Below the pieces are notes generated by a model. It made no database searches and was not told the origin of the DNA. It saw only the letters and a list, made by a program, of their open reading frames with translations. DNA of 64,000 bases from Meandrina meandrites (taxonomy: Eukaryota; Cnidaria; Anthozoa; Scleractinia; Meandrinidae): NCBI GenBank assembly GCA_963693305.1, contig OY855913.1, positions 8,736,201-8,800,200 of the forward strand, written 5' to 3'. Position 1 is the first letter of the stretch. Every line of letters starts with the position of its first letter. Positions 33,001 through 45,743 of the stretch are shown piece after piece. The position numbers were made by a program, and so were the translations under genes.

Positions 33001-36000
33001 CTATTAATTAATATATCTTTTGTGCAAAGGTATCTTGTAACCTTAAGCGACCCGCTTCGGCCCGTGTTGATCACCCATAAAGGGCTTGTTGAATCTCCAC
33101 CTTCCGCCCCTCCCAGTCTAGAATTTCCACTAGTTTAGCTTGAATAATTCAATAATTCATTTTGTGTATTTATAATGTAAGAGCATAGAGACTATAGTAT
33201 TATGTTCCTAAAACTTACTTATTATAATTTTTATTTATATTATTATTATTATTATTCCTTAAAAAAACTTTGGGTTTTGAAAAACTCCCTTCACCCTTCA
33301 AATTACTAGTAAATAAATTAAATGACCTTCCTCGGGGTGAATATATGCATATTTCCTGGAAGTATACACTGTTGTGTTATATATAAATTATGCAAAATAC
33401 CACAATCACTGCATATAAAACACCCCTTCCGTTGTTAACTCCCATTGTACCTGAAGAAGGCTGGTTTGACAAGCCGAAATATAGTACACCAAATTTAAAA
33501 TCTTTCTACGTTGTATCGGTCTCTGCTTTTTAATATTCTTCATTTTCTGTTTTAAACTGATTAGATCACTTTTAATCCAATGTATACCAATAGAATCATG
33601 GTTTGCGGTTGCTTCCTTGCTTGAACATTTTAAAATCACTGTTGTGTTGTTCATTTTGAAATGAACTGAGAATTCTTATAAATGAGTAAATTTGATTAAC
33701 ATTATTTTATTTTTCCAATTTTAGGTATCCTCCTGGATTTTTTGTTCAGAAGTACACTTTTGATTTCTTCAACTATGCTGGCATTCATCGTCCAGTCAAG
33801 CTCTATGCCACACCTGTAGTTTATCTTTCCGACATCACCATGACAACATCTTTTACAGAAATTGTTGGCGAAGTAAAGTTTGCTGCCAAAGTGTCCTCCA
33901 TTGAGACCATCACCATGCTTCCAAAGGGTGACCTCACCATGCAGTATGAGTTAATTGATAAATCAGGATTTGTTGTCGCATCGGCAGGAGGTCCTGATGT
34001 GTTTGAAGGAAGCCTGTCAATCAAGAATCCAATGTTGTGGTGGCCAATTGGAATGAGCGATGAGCCTGCTTACTTGTACTCACTGAAGGTAAAATTAATA
34101 CTTAATTATTGCTGAACTGCAACTGGTACTACGACTACTACTTCTACTAATAGTAATAATAATAGTAATACTAACAATAATAATAATAATAATAATTATA
34201 TATAATTTAAGAATAAGATGATGTGTTATCTTATTGCTTTTTACTGTTGCTGCTATTGACAACTTTGTTGTGGTTCAATTTAACTCTTGGTACTATTTGG
34301 TATTTTTCGTTGTTTTAGTGTATAGTAATATATGCCAATGAATATAAAGCAAAAGAAAATACCAGACTGTACCAAGGCTTAAATTAAATCATAACATAAT
34401 AGCTCATATTCTTTATATCTGCAGGTGATCACTCGTTCTACCATTTTCAACCTGGAAGATGTATATTACCTTCCTGTTGGAATACGGACTGTCAAGGTTG
34501 AAGGAACAAAACTCCTCATCAACAACAAGCCATTCTACTTTAAAGGATTTGGAAAACACGAGGATGCGGATGTAAGAAAGAGCTTATTATTCATTATTTC
34601 CATAGGGTTTGTTTCAGTGGGATAATTTAGTTTCTTACATGAACTTTGTTGGGTTATGTCTAGAGCAAATTTTTTAAGTGCTGGCATTTTTTGTCCCACA
34701 TGGATTTCTTTCACAAATATTGTGCAAACATTTACCCTCCCCTCTCTGCAACCAAATATGTTGGTATTCAGTCAGACAGGACATTATAGCTCCACAAGAA
34801 TTAGGAAGGAGGTCTTGGAAACCAAAGAATCATCTCTAAGTGCATTCGAAGTGGCAGAGTGGCAAAACAAAATATCATGAATTGCCATTTCCAAAAAATA
34901 CCGAAGTACTTAAGTTGCCAATTTAAGCATGTTGTGAGAGTGAAAGTGTGTCTGGTTATCGCAGTAACAAAGATCTCGCTTCTAGAAAATTAATTAGCTA
35001 GCACCATAAGATGTGCATTCAGAAAGCTGTGTAGCTACAATCCCTTGCACGCATTGCAGGCCTATGTTTTTTCAGCGATAGCATCACACCATTACCATCT
35101 ACCTCTCTGCACACATTGCAGACCTATGATGCTAGCTGACCAACCATCTTTATAACTCATAACAGATTCGTGGTAAAGGTCTTGATTATGCCATAATAGC
35201 CAAGGACTTTAGCCTGCTCAAGTGGCTTGGTGCAAACAGCTTTAGGACAAGCCACTATCCCTATGCTGATGAAATTATGGACATGGCTGATAAAGAAGGA
35301 ATCGTGGTTATAGATGAATGTCCTGGAGTTGGAATTAAATGGTAATTTTCTTGTGTTATTTCCTCTTATTTATTTGTTACATACCACTTATTAACCGAGA
35401 GTGAGGTCATTACAGGGAAATCTCAGACCGAGGCCTTGATGTATTGACCGAGCAATAATAATAATAATAATCCTCATCGCGCCTAAGAGGCACATAAGGC
35501 TGCGACCAGAGATTTCCATTGCTCCCTTTCCATGGCTGCCTTCTCAAGTTCTTTCCACGTCTTCCCAGCTGTTTTCATTTCTGCCTCAATCGTCCTCCTC
35601 CAAGTCTCTCGTGGACGTCCTCTCTTCCTTTTTCCACTATCCGGTGTCCACCTTAATGCTGTTCGTGTTATGCTATCTCGGTCTTTCCTGATAACATGCC
35701 CAAGCCATCTCCATCTTCTTTGCTTTACTACCCTGGTGATGTCCCGTTGTCCTGTCCTTTGATAGAGTTCCTTGTTTGTGATCTTCTGGGGCCAGTATAT
35801 CCTGCATATCTTTCTCAGGCATGAAGTGTGGAAACCTGACAGCCTCTGGCTGTCTCTTTGGGTAACCCTCCAGCATTCTGCACCATACAGTAGTACTGAC
35901 AAGACACTGCTGTTATAGATCTTTATCTTGGTTTTTTCACTGATGTTTGGTGACCTCCATACTTTATTCAGTTGGACAAATGATGATTTGGCCTTCTGGA

Positions 36001-39000
36001 GACGGTTGGTGATGTCTTTGACCGTGGCATTGCTTTTGCTCATGACACTCCCCAGGTAGGTAAATTCCTCTACTTCCTCCAAATCTTCATTCTCCAATTC
36101 CACTGGTAATGGTGTATCTGTAAGCTGCATTGTCTTGGTCTTCTTCTTGCTGATGTTCAGGCCCAGTTGTTTGGCAGTTACCGAGAGGTCTGATGTTTTT
36201 TGCTGTAATTGATCTCTAGTAGAAGACACAAGTGCCAGATCATCAGCGAAGTCTAGATCTTCCAGTAAAGACGTCAGTGTCCATCTGATGCCACGTCTTT
36301 TGTTGCCTATTGTCTTACGCATTATCCAGTCAATGGCTACTAAAAATAACATAGGAGACAGGACGCAACCTTGGCACACCCCGCTCCTGACACTGAACCA
36401 GTCTGTTACCTTCTTCTTATGGATAACACTGCAAGTGAAGTTGTTGTAGAAAAGTTTGATGATGCTGACAATCTTCTCTGGGCACCCATAGGCTAGCAGG
36501 ATATTCCATAAGGTGTCTCTATGGATGCTGTCAAAGGCCTTTTCCAGATCTATGAAATTCACGTGTACCTTGGTGTTCCACTCGATACACTGCTCAAAGA
36601 TATTCCGGAGCGTGAAAATGTGGTCTATGCACCCCACTCCTGGTCTAAAGCCTGCCTGCTCCTTTCTTAAGATGGTGTCGATGGCATCACTGAGTCTCGT
36701 ATGAATGATCTTACAGAAGATCTTGCTTGGTACCGAGAGGAGTGTTACTCCTCGCCAGTTCGTGCATTGTGTCCTATCCCCCTTCTTGGGGAGTTTAACG
36801 ATCAGTCCCCTGCACCAGTCTTCAGGTATGGTCTCGGCATTCCAGATTTTATGGAATAAGTCATATAACCAATCTGTTGCAAAGCGGATGTCAGTTTTCA
36901 GTACTTCTGCTGTGATGTTGTCTATTCCAGGTGCCTTATTGTTCTTCAGACTCTTAATTGCTTTTAAAATCTCATTCTTTGTTGGTGGAGAGCAGTCGAT
37001 GTTCAACTTGTCTCCTAAGGGCTGTGCTATACAAGCCCGCTCTGCTGGATCTCGCCTGTTAAGGACCTCTCTAAAGTGCTCTGCCCATCTTTGTAGCTGT
37101 TTATCCTCGATTGTGATTCTCTTCCCATCCTTGTCTTTCACAGCATCGCATTCTCCCTGGAATTTTCCAGAGAGCTCCCTTGTTATCCTATACAACTCAC
37201 TTTGTTCCCCTCTACTTGAAGCTTCTTCAGCTTGGGAGGCTAAGTTCTCATAGTGCCTTCTCTTGTCCTTTCGTAAATTCTTTCTAACCTCTCTATTAGC
37301 CACTGAGTACTCTATTGAAAGTTTCTCTCTTAGTCTCTGTGATCTTGTAGCCCCTTTCTTTTCCTTGATCTCTCTACGCTTGTCGATTAGGGACCAAGTC
37401 TCAGCCCTTATCCAGTTCTTGACCGAGCAATAGCGAGGTCAATACATCAAGGCCGAGGTCTGAGATTTCCCTGTAATGACCGAACGGACGAGGTTAATAA
37501 GTTATTTATTATATGGCCTTTTTAGCGCTGAAAAAAAGGGAAACGTTTTTCAATGTGTGATTATGCGTGCAAGAGGTCATTCGAGGTCGTTCACTGAACC
37601 GAAACGAACCCGGCCATGCGATCGAAACCAGAAGAATTTTTCTTCTTTAGCTATTGACAAGATAGTTAACTTTAGTCGGTATTTTTTGTTTTCGCCCTCG
37701 CGCTCGTAACCTTCAAAGCCTCACAACTCAAAAGAGCCGTCGAGCCGAGAAAAATTTTCATAATGCCCGGTCGTTACAAGAAAATCTTGGCCGCTCAGCA
37801 GCCAATCAGAGCGCGCACACTATTGTAGCCATATAATAAAGAGTTGTAGTTAATTTCATTTTATTTCTGTATAAGGGTTTCTATGTGTTCGAAAAATATA
37901 ATGTGCACTCTTGTCACTCTGGATGAGGTACAAATATGCGAAAAACATTCTTATAGGAATCTATGAGATGCCCATGGAGGTTCTTGAGAAGATCAGGCCC
38001 CTCTTAAAATAATTTAGGAAAATGGGCTTGCGGCCTTATGTGCCTACTGGCGCAATGAGTCATGATGATGATGATGATGAAATGGGCTTGCTGCCTAATA
38101 TCTTTACTATTGTTCTAGATTAATCCATTGCTTCTCCACCAAACTTGTACAATCACAGCCCCTCCCTCTCTTTACCAAGATGTAAATATACATGCACTTT
38201 AACGTATTTAAATTTTGCATTGTTTCTGATTTCATTTACAAAACTTCCAAAGTAAGTCAAATTGGCATAAATTTCTAAAGCCAAGAGACGTTTTATTTTT
38301 CTATGAAATCGAGGGAGGGATTTTCATTTCATTACCCTTTTCATTTTTCAGGAACAATCTGGGTAAAGAATCCTTGGAACATCACCAACAAGTCATGGCT
38401 GAACTGATCCGCCGCGACAAGAACAGGCCAGCAGTCGTCATGTGGTCAGTTGCCAACGAACCGTGCAGTGACAAGCCGAAATCCGTACCCTACTTCAAGT
38501 AAGAACATACACTAGTATACCTAAATGGTAGAAATGCTGCCAAAGCGGAAGAACGATGTTGTAGTAAGCTTGCAGTAACGTTATGAACTGTACTACTTTT
38601 TATGTTTAAAACGGTAAAGTTTTGTAAAATGAAACTGACATTTAATATTACAACAAGCCATATTTGTAGTGATGATAATAATAATGATAATGATGATGAT
38701 GATAATAATAATAATAGTAATAATAATAATGATAATAATTGTAAGAACATCTACTACTGTGGTACGTTGCATTTTTAAAAGTCACTTAACTGAGCAAAAT
38801 TTCATTCATTGGAAAATAAAATTGGTTCCATAAATCTGCTACCCAAGATGTGGTAATCTAAGAATCAGATTCAACACATAATAAGTAACATAGATGGTTG
38901 TAGAACACTATTTCATTGTTGATCATTGCATTTTGTAGGTTAGAGCTAGCTAGGAGTAAAAATGAATGCCAAAACCAGATTAAAAAGTACTACACTTACG

Positions 39001-42000
39001 CGCGACACATTGTCAAAATAGTCAAGTAAATTGCAAAAGGCAACAGCTCCACGATGCAACTAGTGTGAACAATATTAAGCCAAATTTTTGATTAGAAAGT
39101 TGTCACGAGATTGTTCACTTCACAGTAATACTTCTACTTACCGTTACATTGTGTTTCCTCCAGAACTCTATTCGATCTGACTCGTCAGCTGGACCCCACG
39201 CGACCAGTGACATTCGTAACGATGTTCAAAGCTTGGAACGACAAAGTTGTAAGAAATAATGCTTTAAGTTCAGTAATGTTTTTTTTTCTTCTTGCGAACT
39301 TTAGGTAACTCAAGCAAGCGTGACTAAACTTAACGATCTAAACTGGGATTTCTCGCAGTAAACGTCTTTCATGACTGCAGCTTTGACTAGAATCGTGACG
39401 AATACGAAGATTTCTCTTAGATCGATCATAGAGCTGTGACTTCCATTGTCGCTCCATAGAAACTCGTTATCAACATTGATGGACCAACCCTAGCTCCTCT
39501 TTTGACTCTATATTTTATATACACTGGTAAACAGTCCGTATTACTGTACGCGAGTTCACTGGGTGAAGAGAGGGAAAAGTTGGATCTTTTGTATTTTTTC
39601 CCACAGAAGAGCCTCTTGTAACTTTGGTGGCACTTGATGTATAAATTATTCTAGACTATGCAACGTAACAAAAACATTGCCTTCTTATGCTTGAAACGCT
39701 CTTTGAATCTCATTGACCTATTTTCCACATCCCCATTTCTTACGAGCTGTGTTTATGTGCTTTATGACAACGAAAAAATACCTCTCTGGTCTCTTTTATC
39801 TTGATTTTATCAGGTGCAGTTCTGTGATGTGATTTTTTGCAACCGTTATTACGCGTGGTACCATGACTTTGGACAAACTCAACTTATTTCCAGACAGTTG
39901 GAGCGGGAGCTGAGAGACTGGTTCGCTACTCACGGCAAACCGGTTGTACAGGCTGAGTATGGAGCTGACACTGTAGCTGGTATGCACGTGGTACGTGCCT
40001 ACACTTTGACGTCATACGATTCTTCTATCAAAATCAAATACAACCCTGTAAACTAGATTTCAGGGTTTTTTTTGCATGGGCATTGACTATTCTAGCTTTG
40101 AGTTTCTTTTATTTTAATTAACCGTGAATAACTCGGTCAGCCTCTTCTGGCAAATTTTCGTTTAAGTACGTAACATTTAACGACCTATAATCTCTGGACG
40201 TTTCTTTATGTAGTATCACGTCATAAGGGTACGCCATGTTGTGAATGATACCACTACAAAACAACTGGCTTAATCAATTCTTGGAGACTTTGACTGAAAA
40301 ATGCCCCAAATCCCTGGCTGGCGACATCATCAACGATAAGTTCAAAAGAAACCAGGATATAGGTTGTAAATGTTTTTAATACAACAGGGAATGTGGCTTA
40401 AATCAAGTTATTTAGAAGCGTTTAATGGGACGCGTCCTTTAGTAATGCTTTCGTCGTGCCTGCGTCAATTGTTAAAATAATCTTTGTCTCACTTGCAGGA
40501 ACCGCCCTCAATGTTTTCGGAGGAATACCAAGTAAGTACGCATGCAAAATAGGTCCCTTGCTGAAATTATTTTTGCTTTGATACGTATTTGCTGAGCTGT
40601 GCTGCTGGTTCAAAATCCATGTGTAGCTGGATTAGTCAATGAGAACAAACATGTTGTTTCCTCGAAATCAAATCTCGAATTTTCCTGCGTTAAGCACCGG
40701 TTGCAACTGCGAGTTCTGATTGGTTGATACGGAATTTAGGTGCTTATGATTGGCTAGTTGTGATGACAGTCATTGTAGTATCTTGTGAAAAGGCTCTCAG
40801 CAAAGAAAACATTGTCCAGTGGCCTGCAAGGCGCAGCATTTTTGCCGTCTTTTTTTCTTTTATTTCTATAACTTTTAACGTGATTTAAATAACGTCTGCC
40901 TATTTTTTGCCCCACAGGTGGAAACACTCTTGCAGTATTTCCCTGTTTTTGATAAACTGAAGAAGGAGTTTTTCATTGGCGAAATGATCTGGAACTTTGC
41001 GGACTTCATGACTCAACAGGGTGAGTTTACAAGCTTGGCCGTACAGGTTGTTCTCTGAAAGTTACCGCCAGGAATTGACAAATGAAAAGCTTTAAGAGCG
41101 CTTCATTTTTAGAGCACGAGAGAAAGTGATAATATAATAAGACGGGCCGTTGGCAAATGATTCTCTAAACTGCAAAATCGAATACCAGTATTTAATATAA
41201 CGAAACTGAACGACTGAAGCAGTTTTCTTAGCTTTATGATAATAATAATAATGACGTAATGGTTAAGTCTGTCTTCGAGCCCAGTGGCTCATTCTCTATT
41301 TTCCAATTGCCCATAATACACTTTGTTTGCCCCCCAAATCTTGCATAAGCTATCCCGGTTTCCACAGCATGAACCGACTAGGAGAATGAGATACTAGTCC
41401 GTCGCAGGGTTCCCCCTAGGATCCCCTAGCATTAAATTTTTTGGGTAGCGATAAGCAGTGTGAGAGTGTCTTGTCCATGAACACAACGCAATGACTCCAG
41501 CCAGGGCTCGAACCCAAGCCGTTTTTAGAATCCAGTTATGTTCTATGGTAAATACTGTAGGCACTGATTGAATTTCACTTTTTAAGATTATATCTGTATT
41601 TCAGATGTACAGACGTATGGAATTTCACCTTACCCCGTTGATACGGTTACCAAATTTTCATGGTGCGTCAGTGACCGTATTAACGGGGTTCCACTGTACT
41701 GATATCTCAAGAGCTATAAGCTGTGTTACACCTTAGCCCATTACTTATGAATTCCTGTATTTTACAATTGCTAGTAGGCACCTATAGCTACGTTTTCTCT
41801 TTGAAGGTACCACACGAGTAGGTGGCAACAAAAAAGGAATCCTAACACGTCAGAGGCAACCCAAGGCCGCTGCTCACTTGCTGCGCCAGCGATATCTCAA
41901 CATCACACTAGAACAGGGCGGCACAAAGACTGGGGACGAGTTGTTGGACACTCTTCTTCGATTTGAAAGTCGTAATTCGGGAAATATGTCACAGCCATAT

Positions 42001-42018
42001 ATGATGAACTTTACCTAA
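30096..42018 (+). CDS. GUSB: Beta-glucuronidase, gene C (12 exons)
   Basis: Second intact family 2 beta-glucuronidase. Exons: 30096-30311, 31931-32113, 32536-32711, 33725-34088, 34425-34571, 35166-35341, 38352-38498, 39164-39248, 39814-39990, 40499-40531, 40918-41020, 41807-42018. All borders are GT/AG and the frame stays open for 672 residues. Exon lengths equal those of gene B except exons 1, 4 and 12, and every intron phase agrees. Signal peptide is about 1-25. Exons 1-3 are the sugar-binding domain, exon 4 the Ig-like domain and exons 5-12 the TIM barrel. Acid/base Glu457 is in MWSVANEP and nucleophile Glu546 in [22 protein letters not shown] and IWNFADFMT are conserved. The C-terminus is about 15 residues longer than in gene B, allowing for length differences in exons 1 and 4. 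The ATG at 30,096 is preferred because the signal peptide follows at once; an in-frame ATG at 30,051 would place polar residues ahead of it. Confidence 0.95.
31319..31502. mobile_element. Foldback MITE in gene C intron 1
   Basis: The arms TAGGCCACTTCTGAGTTACC and its inverse GGNAACTCCGAAATGGCCTA, and the inner pair GTCTACATGCGAAACCATT with AATGGTTTCGCATGTAGAC, are nearly perfect inverted copies around a centre of about 50 bp. No frame is present. Confidence 0.85.
32210..32440 (-). mobile_element. tRNA-derived SINE (family 1) in gene C intron 2
   Basis: On the minus strand the head reads GATGGCCTAATGTTTAGTGC (A-box region) and then a B-box-like stretch near 32,380. The body shares GGTGCTAGTCCATTGGAGGG and GAACACAAGACAATGACTTC with the copies at 840-1,076 and 41,345-41,530. 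Confidence 0.75.
34140..34205. repeat. AAT-rich microsatellite
   Basis: Runs of AAT and AGT units in intron 4 of gene C. Comparable simple repeats lie at 33,241-33,256 (ATT) and 38,672-38,738 (GAT/AAT). Confidence 0.8.
35458..37418 (-). mobile_element. 5'-truncated non-LTR retrotransposon (LINE)
   Basis: The element is flanked by a 14-bp target duplication TTGACCGAGCAATA (35,444-35,457 and 37,419-37,432). On its own strand it ends in a short (TTA)n/(ATT)n tail instead of poly-A, as in the RTE clade. The front is missing: the open frame runs straight off the 5' edge with no endonuclease, the usual result of incomplete target-primed reverse transcription. An intact frame and exact target duplication suggest a fairly young insertion. 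Confidence 0.9.
35483..37418 (-). CDS. LINE reverse transcriptase, 5'-truncated
   Basis: The frame is open from the broken 5' edge at 37,418 to a stop at 35,483. Counted from the GTG codon at 37,303 it has 606 residues. Visible reverse transcriptase motifs are: [12 protein letters not shown] (about 214-225), [13 protein letters not shown] with the catalytic Asp (about 250-262), [13 protein letters not shown] (about 308-320), FADDLAL with the catalytic Asp pair (about 352-358), then FTYLGSVMS. The C-terminal third has the [11 protein letters not shown] and [13 protein letters not shown] phrases usual in RTE-like elements. The N-terminal apurinic-type endonuclease is absent. No stop codon or frameshift interrupts the domain. 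It sits antisense inside intron 6 of gene C. Confidence 0.9.
41345..41530 (-). mobile_element. tRNA-derived SINE (family 1), head partly lost
   Basis: ACTAGTCCGTCGCAGGGTTC, AGCATTAAATT and CACAACGCAATGACTCCAGC match the other family 1 copies. On the minus strand GGTTCGAGCC is a good B box, while the A-box end is truncated near 41,530. It lies in intron 11 of gene C. Confidence 0.7.
41619..41698. mobile_element. Short mariner-like MITE
   Basis: The right end CGTATTAACGGGGTTCCACTG and the mutated left end TGGAATTTCACCTTACCCCG form an inverted repeat of about 80 bp total. The same end sequence bounds the larger element at 58,105-58,984. TA lies at the outer edges, in line with a Tc1/mariner-type target. 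It is in intron 11 of gene C. Confidence 0.65.
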
Positions 42019-43662
42019 AATGAAAATTATTACACGTGCTATGATTAGATGAAAGTATTTACACAACGTATGGAAAATCTATGGCAAAACTCGAAACGGC
42101 TGTAGCAAATGAATATATAAACCAACGTATAGGAATGTTATGTGGCAATGAGATTTGCCCAAAATTTCAAAGGATTCTGAGCCAGATTTGAAAACGCGAG
42201 GCTCATGTTTTTTCATGTTTGTGCAAATCGTCATCCTTGTTGACAACTTCCCTCTGAGATAGAGAAAAAAACACGTAGTAGACTACGACGCTCAAGATAC
42301 TTTTCACCCTCTTCACAGTGATTGAACACGTATCACGTGGTATGCTTGTCTGTACCACACGATCACCTTTTTAGCATCACGTGAATTGGTTCACGCGGTA
42401 AAAAGCATTCGTCTGCTAACAAACTTTAGAGTGGGTTTACTTAGAACGTGAAACAGTTTCGGCTAAACAATTTGATACCATTAGACACCAATTCCATTGT
42501 TTTCTTTTGTTTAGTTTTGACTATGGTGCACTAATTGTGGAGGTTGTTTCACGGTTTAAGTAAAATCACTGCAGTAAACGCATCAACGTCGTAAATTGAT
42601 TTGCGAGCTGCCGACCCGTTTGGTCAGCAAAAATGACAGATTCTTGCAAGTGAGATGTAGACGAAAAAAAGATGCCAAATTACATGGCCTTGGGAACACT
42701 TGACCAATTCTCGTCAATTACGTAAGTATACCAAGGAAAGTTGATCATGTGGTACAGCAAATGCACTTCAATCACTGTGAAGAGTGTGAAAAAAATCGTT
42801 AGTGTTGCGGACTACAGCCCAGAGGAGTTCCCCTCAATCCTGCTAACATGTGTTGCAACAAAGTCATGACGTCATAGCCATTACCTCTTTTCCAGGGCCT
42901 TGCTCGGCCTCCTTACTGCTCCAGTTTGGCTGGTTTGCTTTCCTCTTGTTTTTGTACGGGCTTGGAAATGGGGAAAGGAAGGGGAGTGGTGAAAAGTAAG
43001 CGCGCGGAGCCTGTGGAGAATGGAAACGAAAGCGCGCGGGGGACCACCCGTGTTTTTTCGTCTTTTCCCCAACTAAAGGAGCCTATGCAGAGACCAGTTT
43101 GAATATGTTGAATTTATTTTTATGTTAAAATTTATTTAAAGCAATTCCTTCGCCTCCCACTTTTAGCAGCAACAACATTTTGGCATAATATAGTATGAAT
43201 ACCGATATATTTAATTTTATTTTAAAAATGTTATTATGAATAGTAGTCCAAGACAACATCAAACAGTTCAATAGTATTTATTTTTACAAACCTGAAAAAT
43301 GATATCGTAAAATATATAAAATAGAAAATTATTTATTACAATTCAACCATGAAAATAAATCCAATTTTAATGAAATAAAATGCCTTTCACTTAATAATCT
43401 CTTCTATTAATTTGAAAGCGATTAGCATTACATTGTACCGGAATTCTATTGTATTTCATAACTACAACAGAATTTAATCTTACTGTAACCTCGTACACAG
43501 ATCTCACTCGATCTAGCACCTGTGGGTGCGAGAACATCTTGCTTTAGAAAATTAAGGTATTTAACTTATGTTAGCACAAAGAAACGTTTTTCTTTGCCAT
43601 ACTTTTCATGTCTCCCTGGACAACTCTTAAAAGCTAAGGTTGCCGATAATACTGGGAGTCAA

Positions 43663-43874
43663 GGGCCGGGTTGTTCAAAGCACGATTAAGCTAATCCAGG
43701 ATTAGCGTGAATTTTGTTCTCAGTTTCATTTTATGTCCTCCAGTTTTGACGTGGACTTATCTCAATCTCCACAAAACATAAGCAATTTAAACACTCTTAT
43801 ACAAGAGGAATTGGACAGTCGATCAACTTTTAATCCTGAGTTAGTATTAATCGGCTTTCGAACAACACGGCCAA
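43663..43874. mobile_element. Foldback MITE, uninterrupted copy
   Basis: The left end GGCCGGGTTGTTCAAAGCACG and right end TTCGAACAACACGGCC are inverted, with AGCTAATCCAGGATTAG just inside the left end. A second copy at 45,744-46,229 shares the interior phrases ACGATTAAGCTA, GACTTATCTCAA (split there) and GTCAACTTTNAATCCTG. Confidence 0.75.
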
Positions 43875-44103
43875 GGTTGTTTCGACACTTTTTTGCGCAA
43901 ACACAGTAGAGCTGCGCAATCGTTGCACAAGTGACTTGCTAGTAATTCAGTTGTCCTTCTCGGCTGTCAGCAGTTGACTGTTTTGTGAATTACAACTTGC
44001 TTGCAGCTGGTGAACATTTTCTTTAAAAGACCTGAAAGAAGGAACATTACTAAACATTACTAAATAAATATTTCAAATGGAATTAGCAGCAACGACTATT
44101 TAA

Positions 44104-44173
44104 CAATTAGACCCGTAGCCCGAAAGGGCTACGGGTCAATAGCCCATGAGGCGAAGCCGAATGGGCTATTGAC

Positions 44174-44207
<34 letters not shown>

Positions 44208-44351
44208 TAGTATCACCCAACTAGTCGGACAGAAAAAGCAATAATATAGTTAGCAAATGCAAGTTGAAGAAAAATTTATTTGCGAATAAAACGAAAGAAA
44301 GAATCACGAATTTCGCTACTCGATGACTATTACTAATAGTCCTCTAGTAGC

Positions 44352-44389
<38 letters not shown>

Positions 44390-44405
44390 GTTGGGTGATA
44401 CTAAA
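44104..44405. mobile_element. Two adjoining inverted-repeat blocks
   Basis: Block 1 (44,104-44,205) is a hairpin from CAATTAGACCCGTAGCC to GGGTCTAATTG, with inner repeats of AGCCC and GGGCT. Block 2 starts at once and is bounded by the perfect 17-bp inverted repeat AGTATCACCCAACTAGT (44,209-44,225 and 44,386-44,402). They may be one composite element, since outer TTTAACAATTAG and CTAAATAATTTTA are also loosely inverted. No gene is inside. Confidence 0.75.
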
Positions 44406-45743
44406 TAATTTTAGCCCGTGAGCAAGCTCTTCCCTTTCTTCTTTCCTTCTTTACTTCCCCGCGAAGACCCTGCTCGCAGCCAGGTTAATGTAATTCGCAA
44501 AAAAAGTATAATTCATCTCTTAAACAAAAGAGACTTGCGACTTAGACTCCGAGATAAAGCCAGTAGAAGAGGCTTGTTTTCACTGGGCATAGACACAAAG
44601 CGTGGCATGTGCACATTCATTCTTCTTGCTCTCCTTACCTGGAATAAGCATACAGTAAACACAAGAAAACAAAATTGTTCGTTCTTCTTGTGCTTCTCCC
44701 TTTGCTTATTCTTAGTAACGACAGCGTAAGAAGAATGAGTCGGTTTGTTTTTCTAATGCGCTTATGGGTAATGCTTGGGCGTCTGTTTTTGGCCTGAGAA
44801 AACCAGCCTAAGAGAGCGCACGCGTGTGAACCAGTGTCATTTTGGCGGGAAAACCTGGTAACCGTCAGCGTTTTTTAGTGACTTTTTGCTGACTGTTCTT
44901 GCAGCATGAATTAAATGGGAAAAAAAGGAAACAAAATCCCGGAAGGCAGGTAAGCTCATACTTTTACCAACTTGAACACGAGATGGCAAACGGGCTATTT
45001 CCAATTTACTTTGATGCAAGTATGGATTTTCTGCTCCATTATTTGCAAGAAATTCGATAGAACGAAGCCGTAAAACTGAGCGTAGGTCGACTAATCGAGA
45101 AAACGTGTTATCCAAAAGGAAAAGAGCGAAACCAATAAAGTTTGGGAGCTGGCCACGCCGAGGACAATTTCTTGTAAAAAAAAACGAATATATATTTTAT
45201 TTAGGAATGTCGCAGTTACTTATAGATCAATTCAGTGTATTTATAGGTTTAAAAGAACTAGCTCTAGCTGAATATGTAAAGACAGTGTTTAATTCTAAAT
45301 ACAAATACAGGAAATCAGTCGTCGTGGCTCACGCTCGCCAAAAATGAATGTAGAATTTTGCAACGTTATTGTTGCCCATGCCGTCGTACTTTGCTACATA
45401 CACTGGTATTAAGAGTTCTTGCGACATGTAGTGGCGAAAACAAGGGAACAAGACATCGAAAGGTTTGTAAGGACATACATGATTAGAGTAAAAGAAAACT
45501 GGTTGTTACTCAGAACTTAACGATTATTTTTAATTCAAACATAAGGGAGGAGAAGTGAAGGAAACAGAGTACTCACATGACTTTGGATTACAGTCATTGA
45601 TTATAAACAAAGTTTGAATTGGCATCAGCACTTTTTGAAAACTTTGTGTATAGTACTTACATGGTTTGCCTGCTTCTTTATTTGCATTCAGTGCGAAAGA
45701 AAAACGGCATGACAATACCGTATTTTCTCGATTTTAACAAGGA

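Larger units (their letters stand above)
35386..37502. mobile_element. Foldback element split by a LINE
   Basis: The left arm (35,386-35,443) and right arm (37,433-37,502) are inverted copies. ACTTATTAACC faces GGTTAATAAGT at the outer ends. The phrase GTCATTACAGGGAAATCTCA and the following CCTTGATGTATTGACC reappear inverted on the right. Removing the LINE and one copy of its target duplication restores a single palindrome of about 140 bp. It lies in intron 6 of gene C. Such palindromes are short non-autonomous elements without genes. Confidence 0.85.

Noticed and set aside
44418..45347. Three open frames of 80-103 codons (plus at 44,418 and 45,105, minus at 44,837).
   Set aside because: No recognisable motif, no compatible splice pattern, and they adjoin foldback repeats. 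Treated as chance frames.
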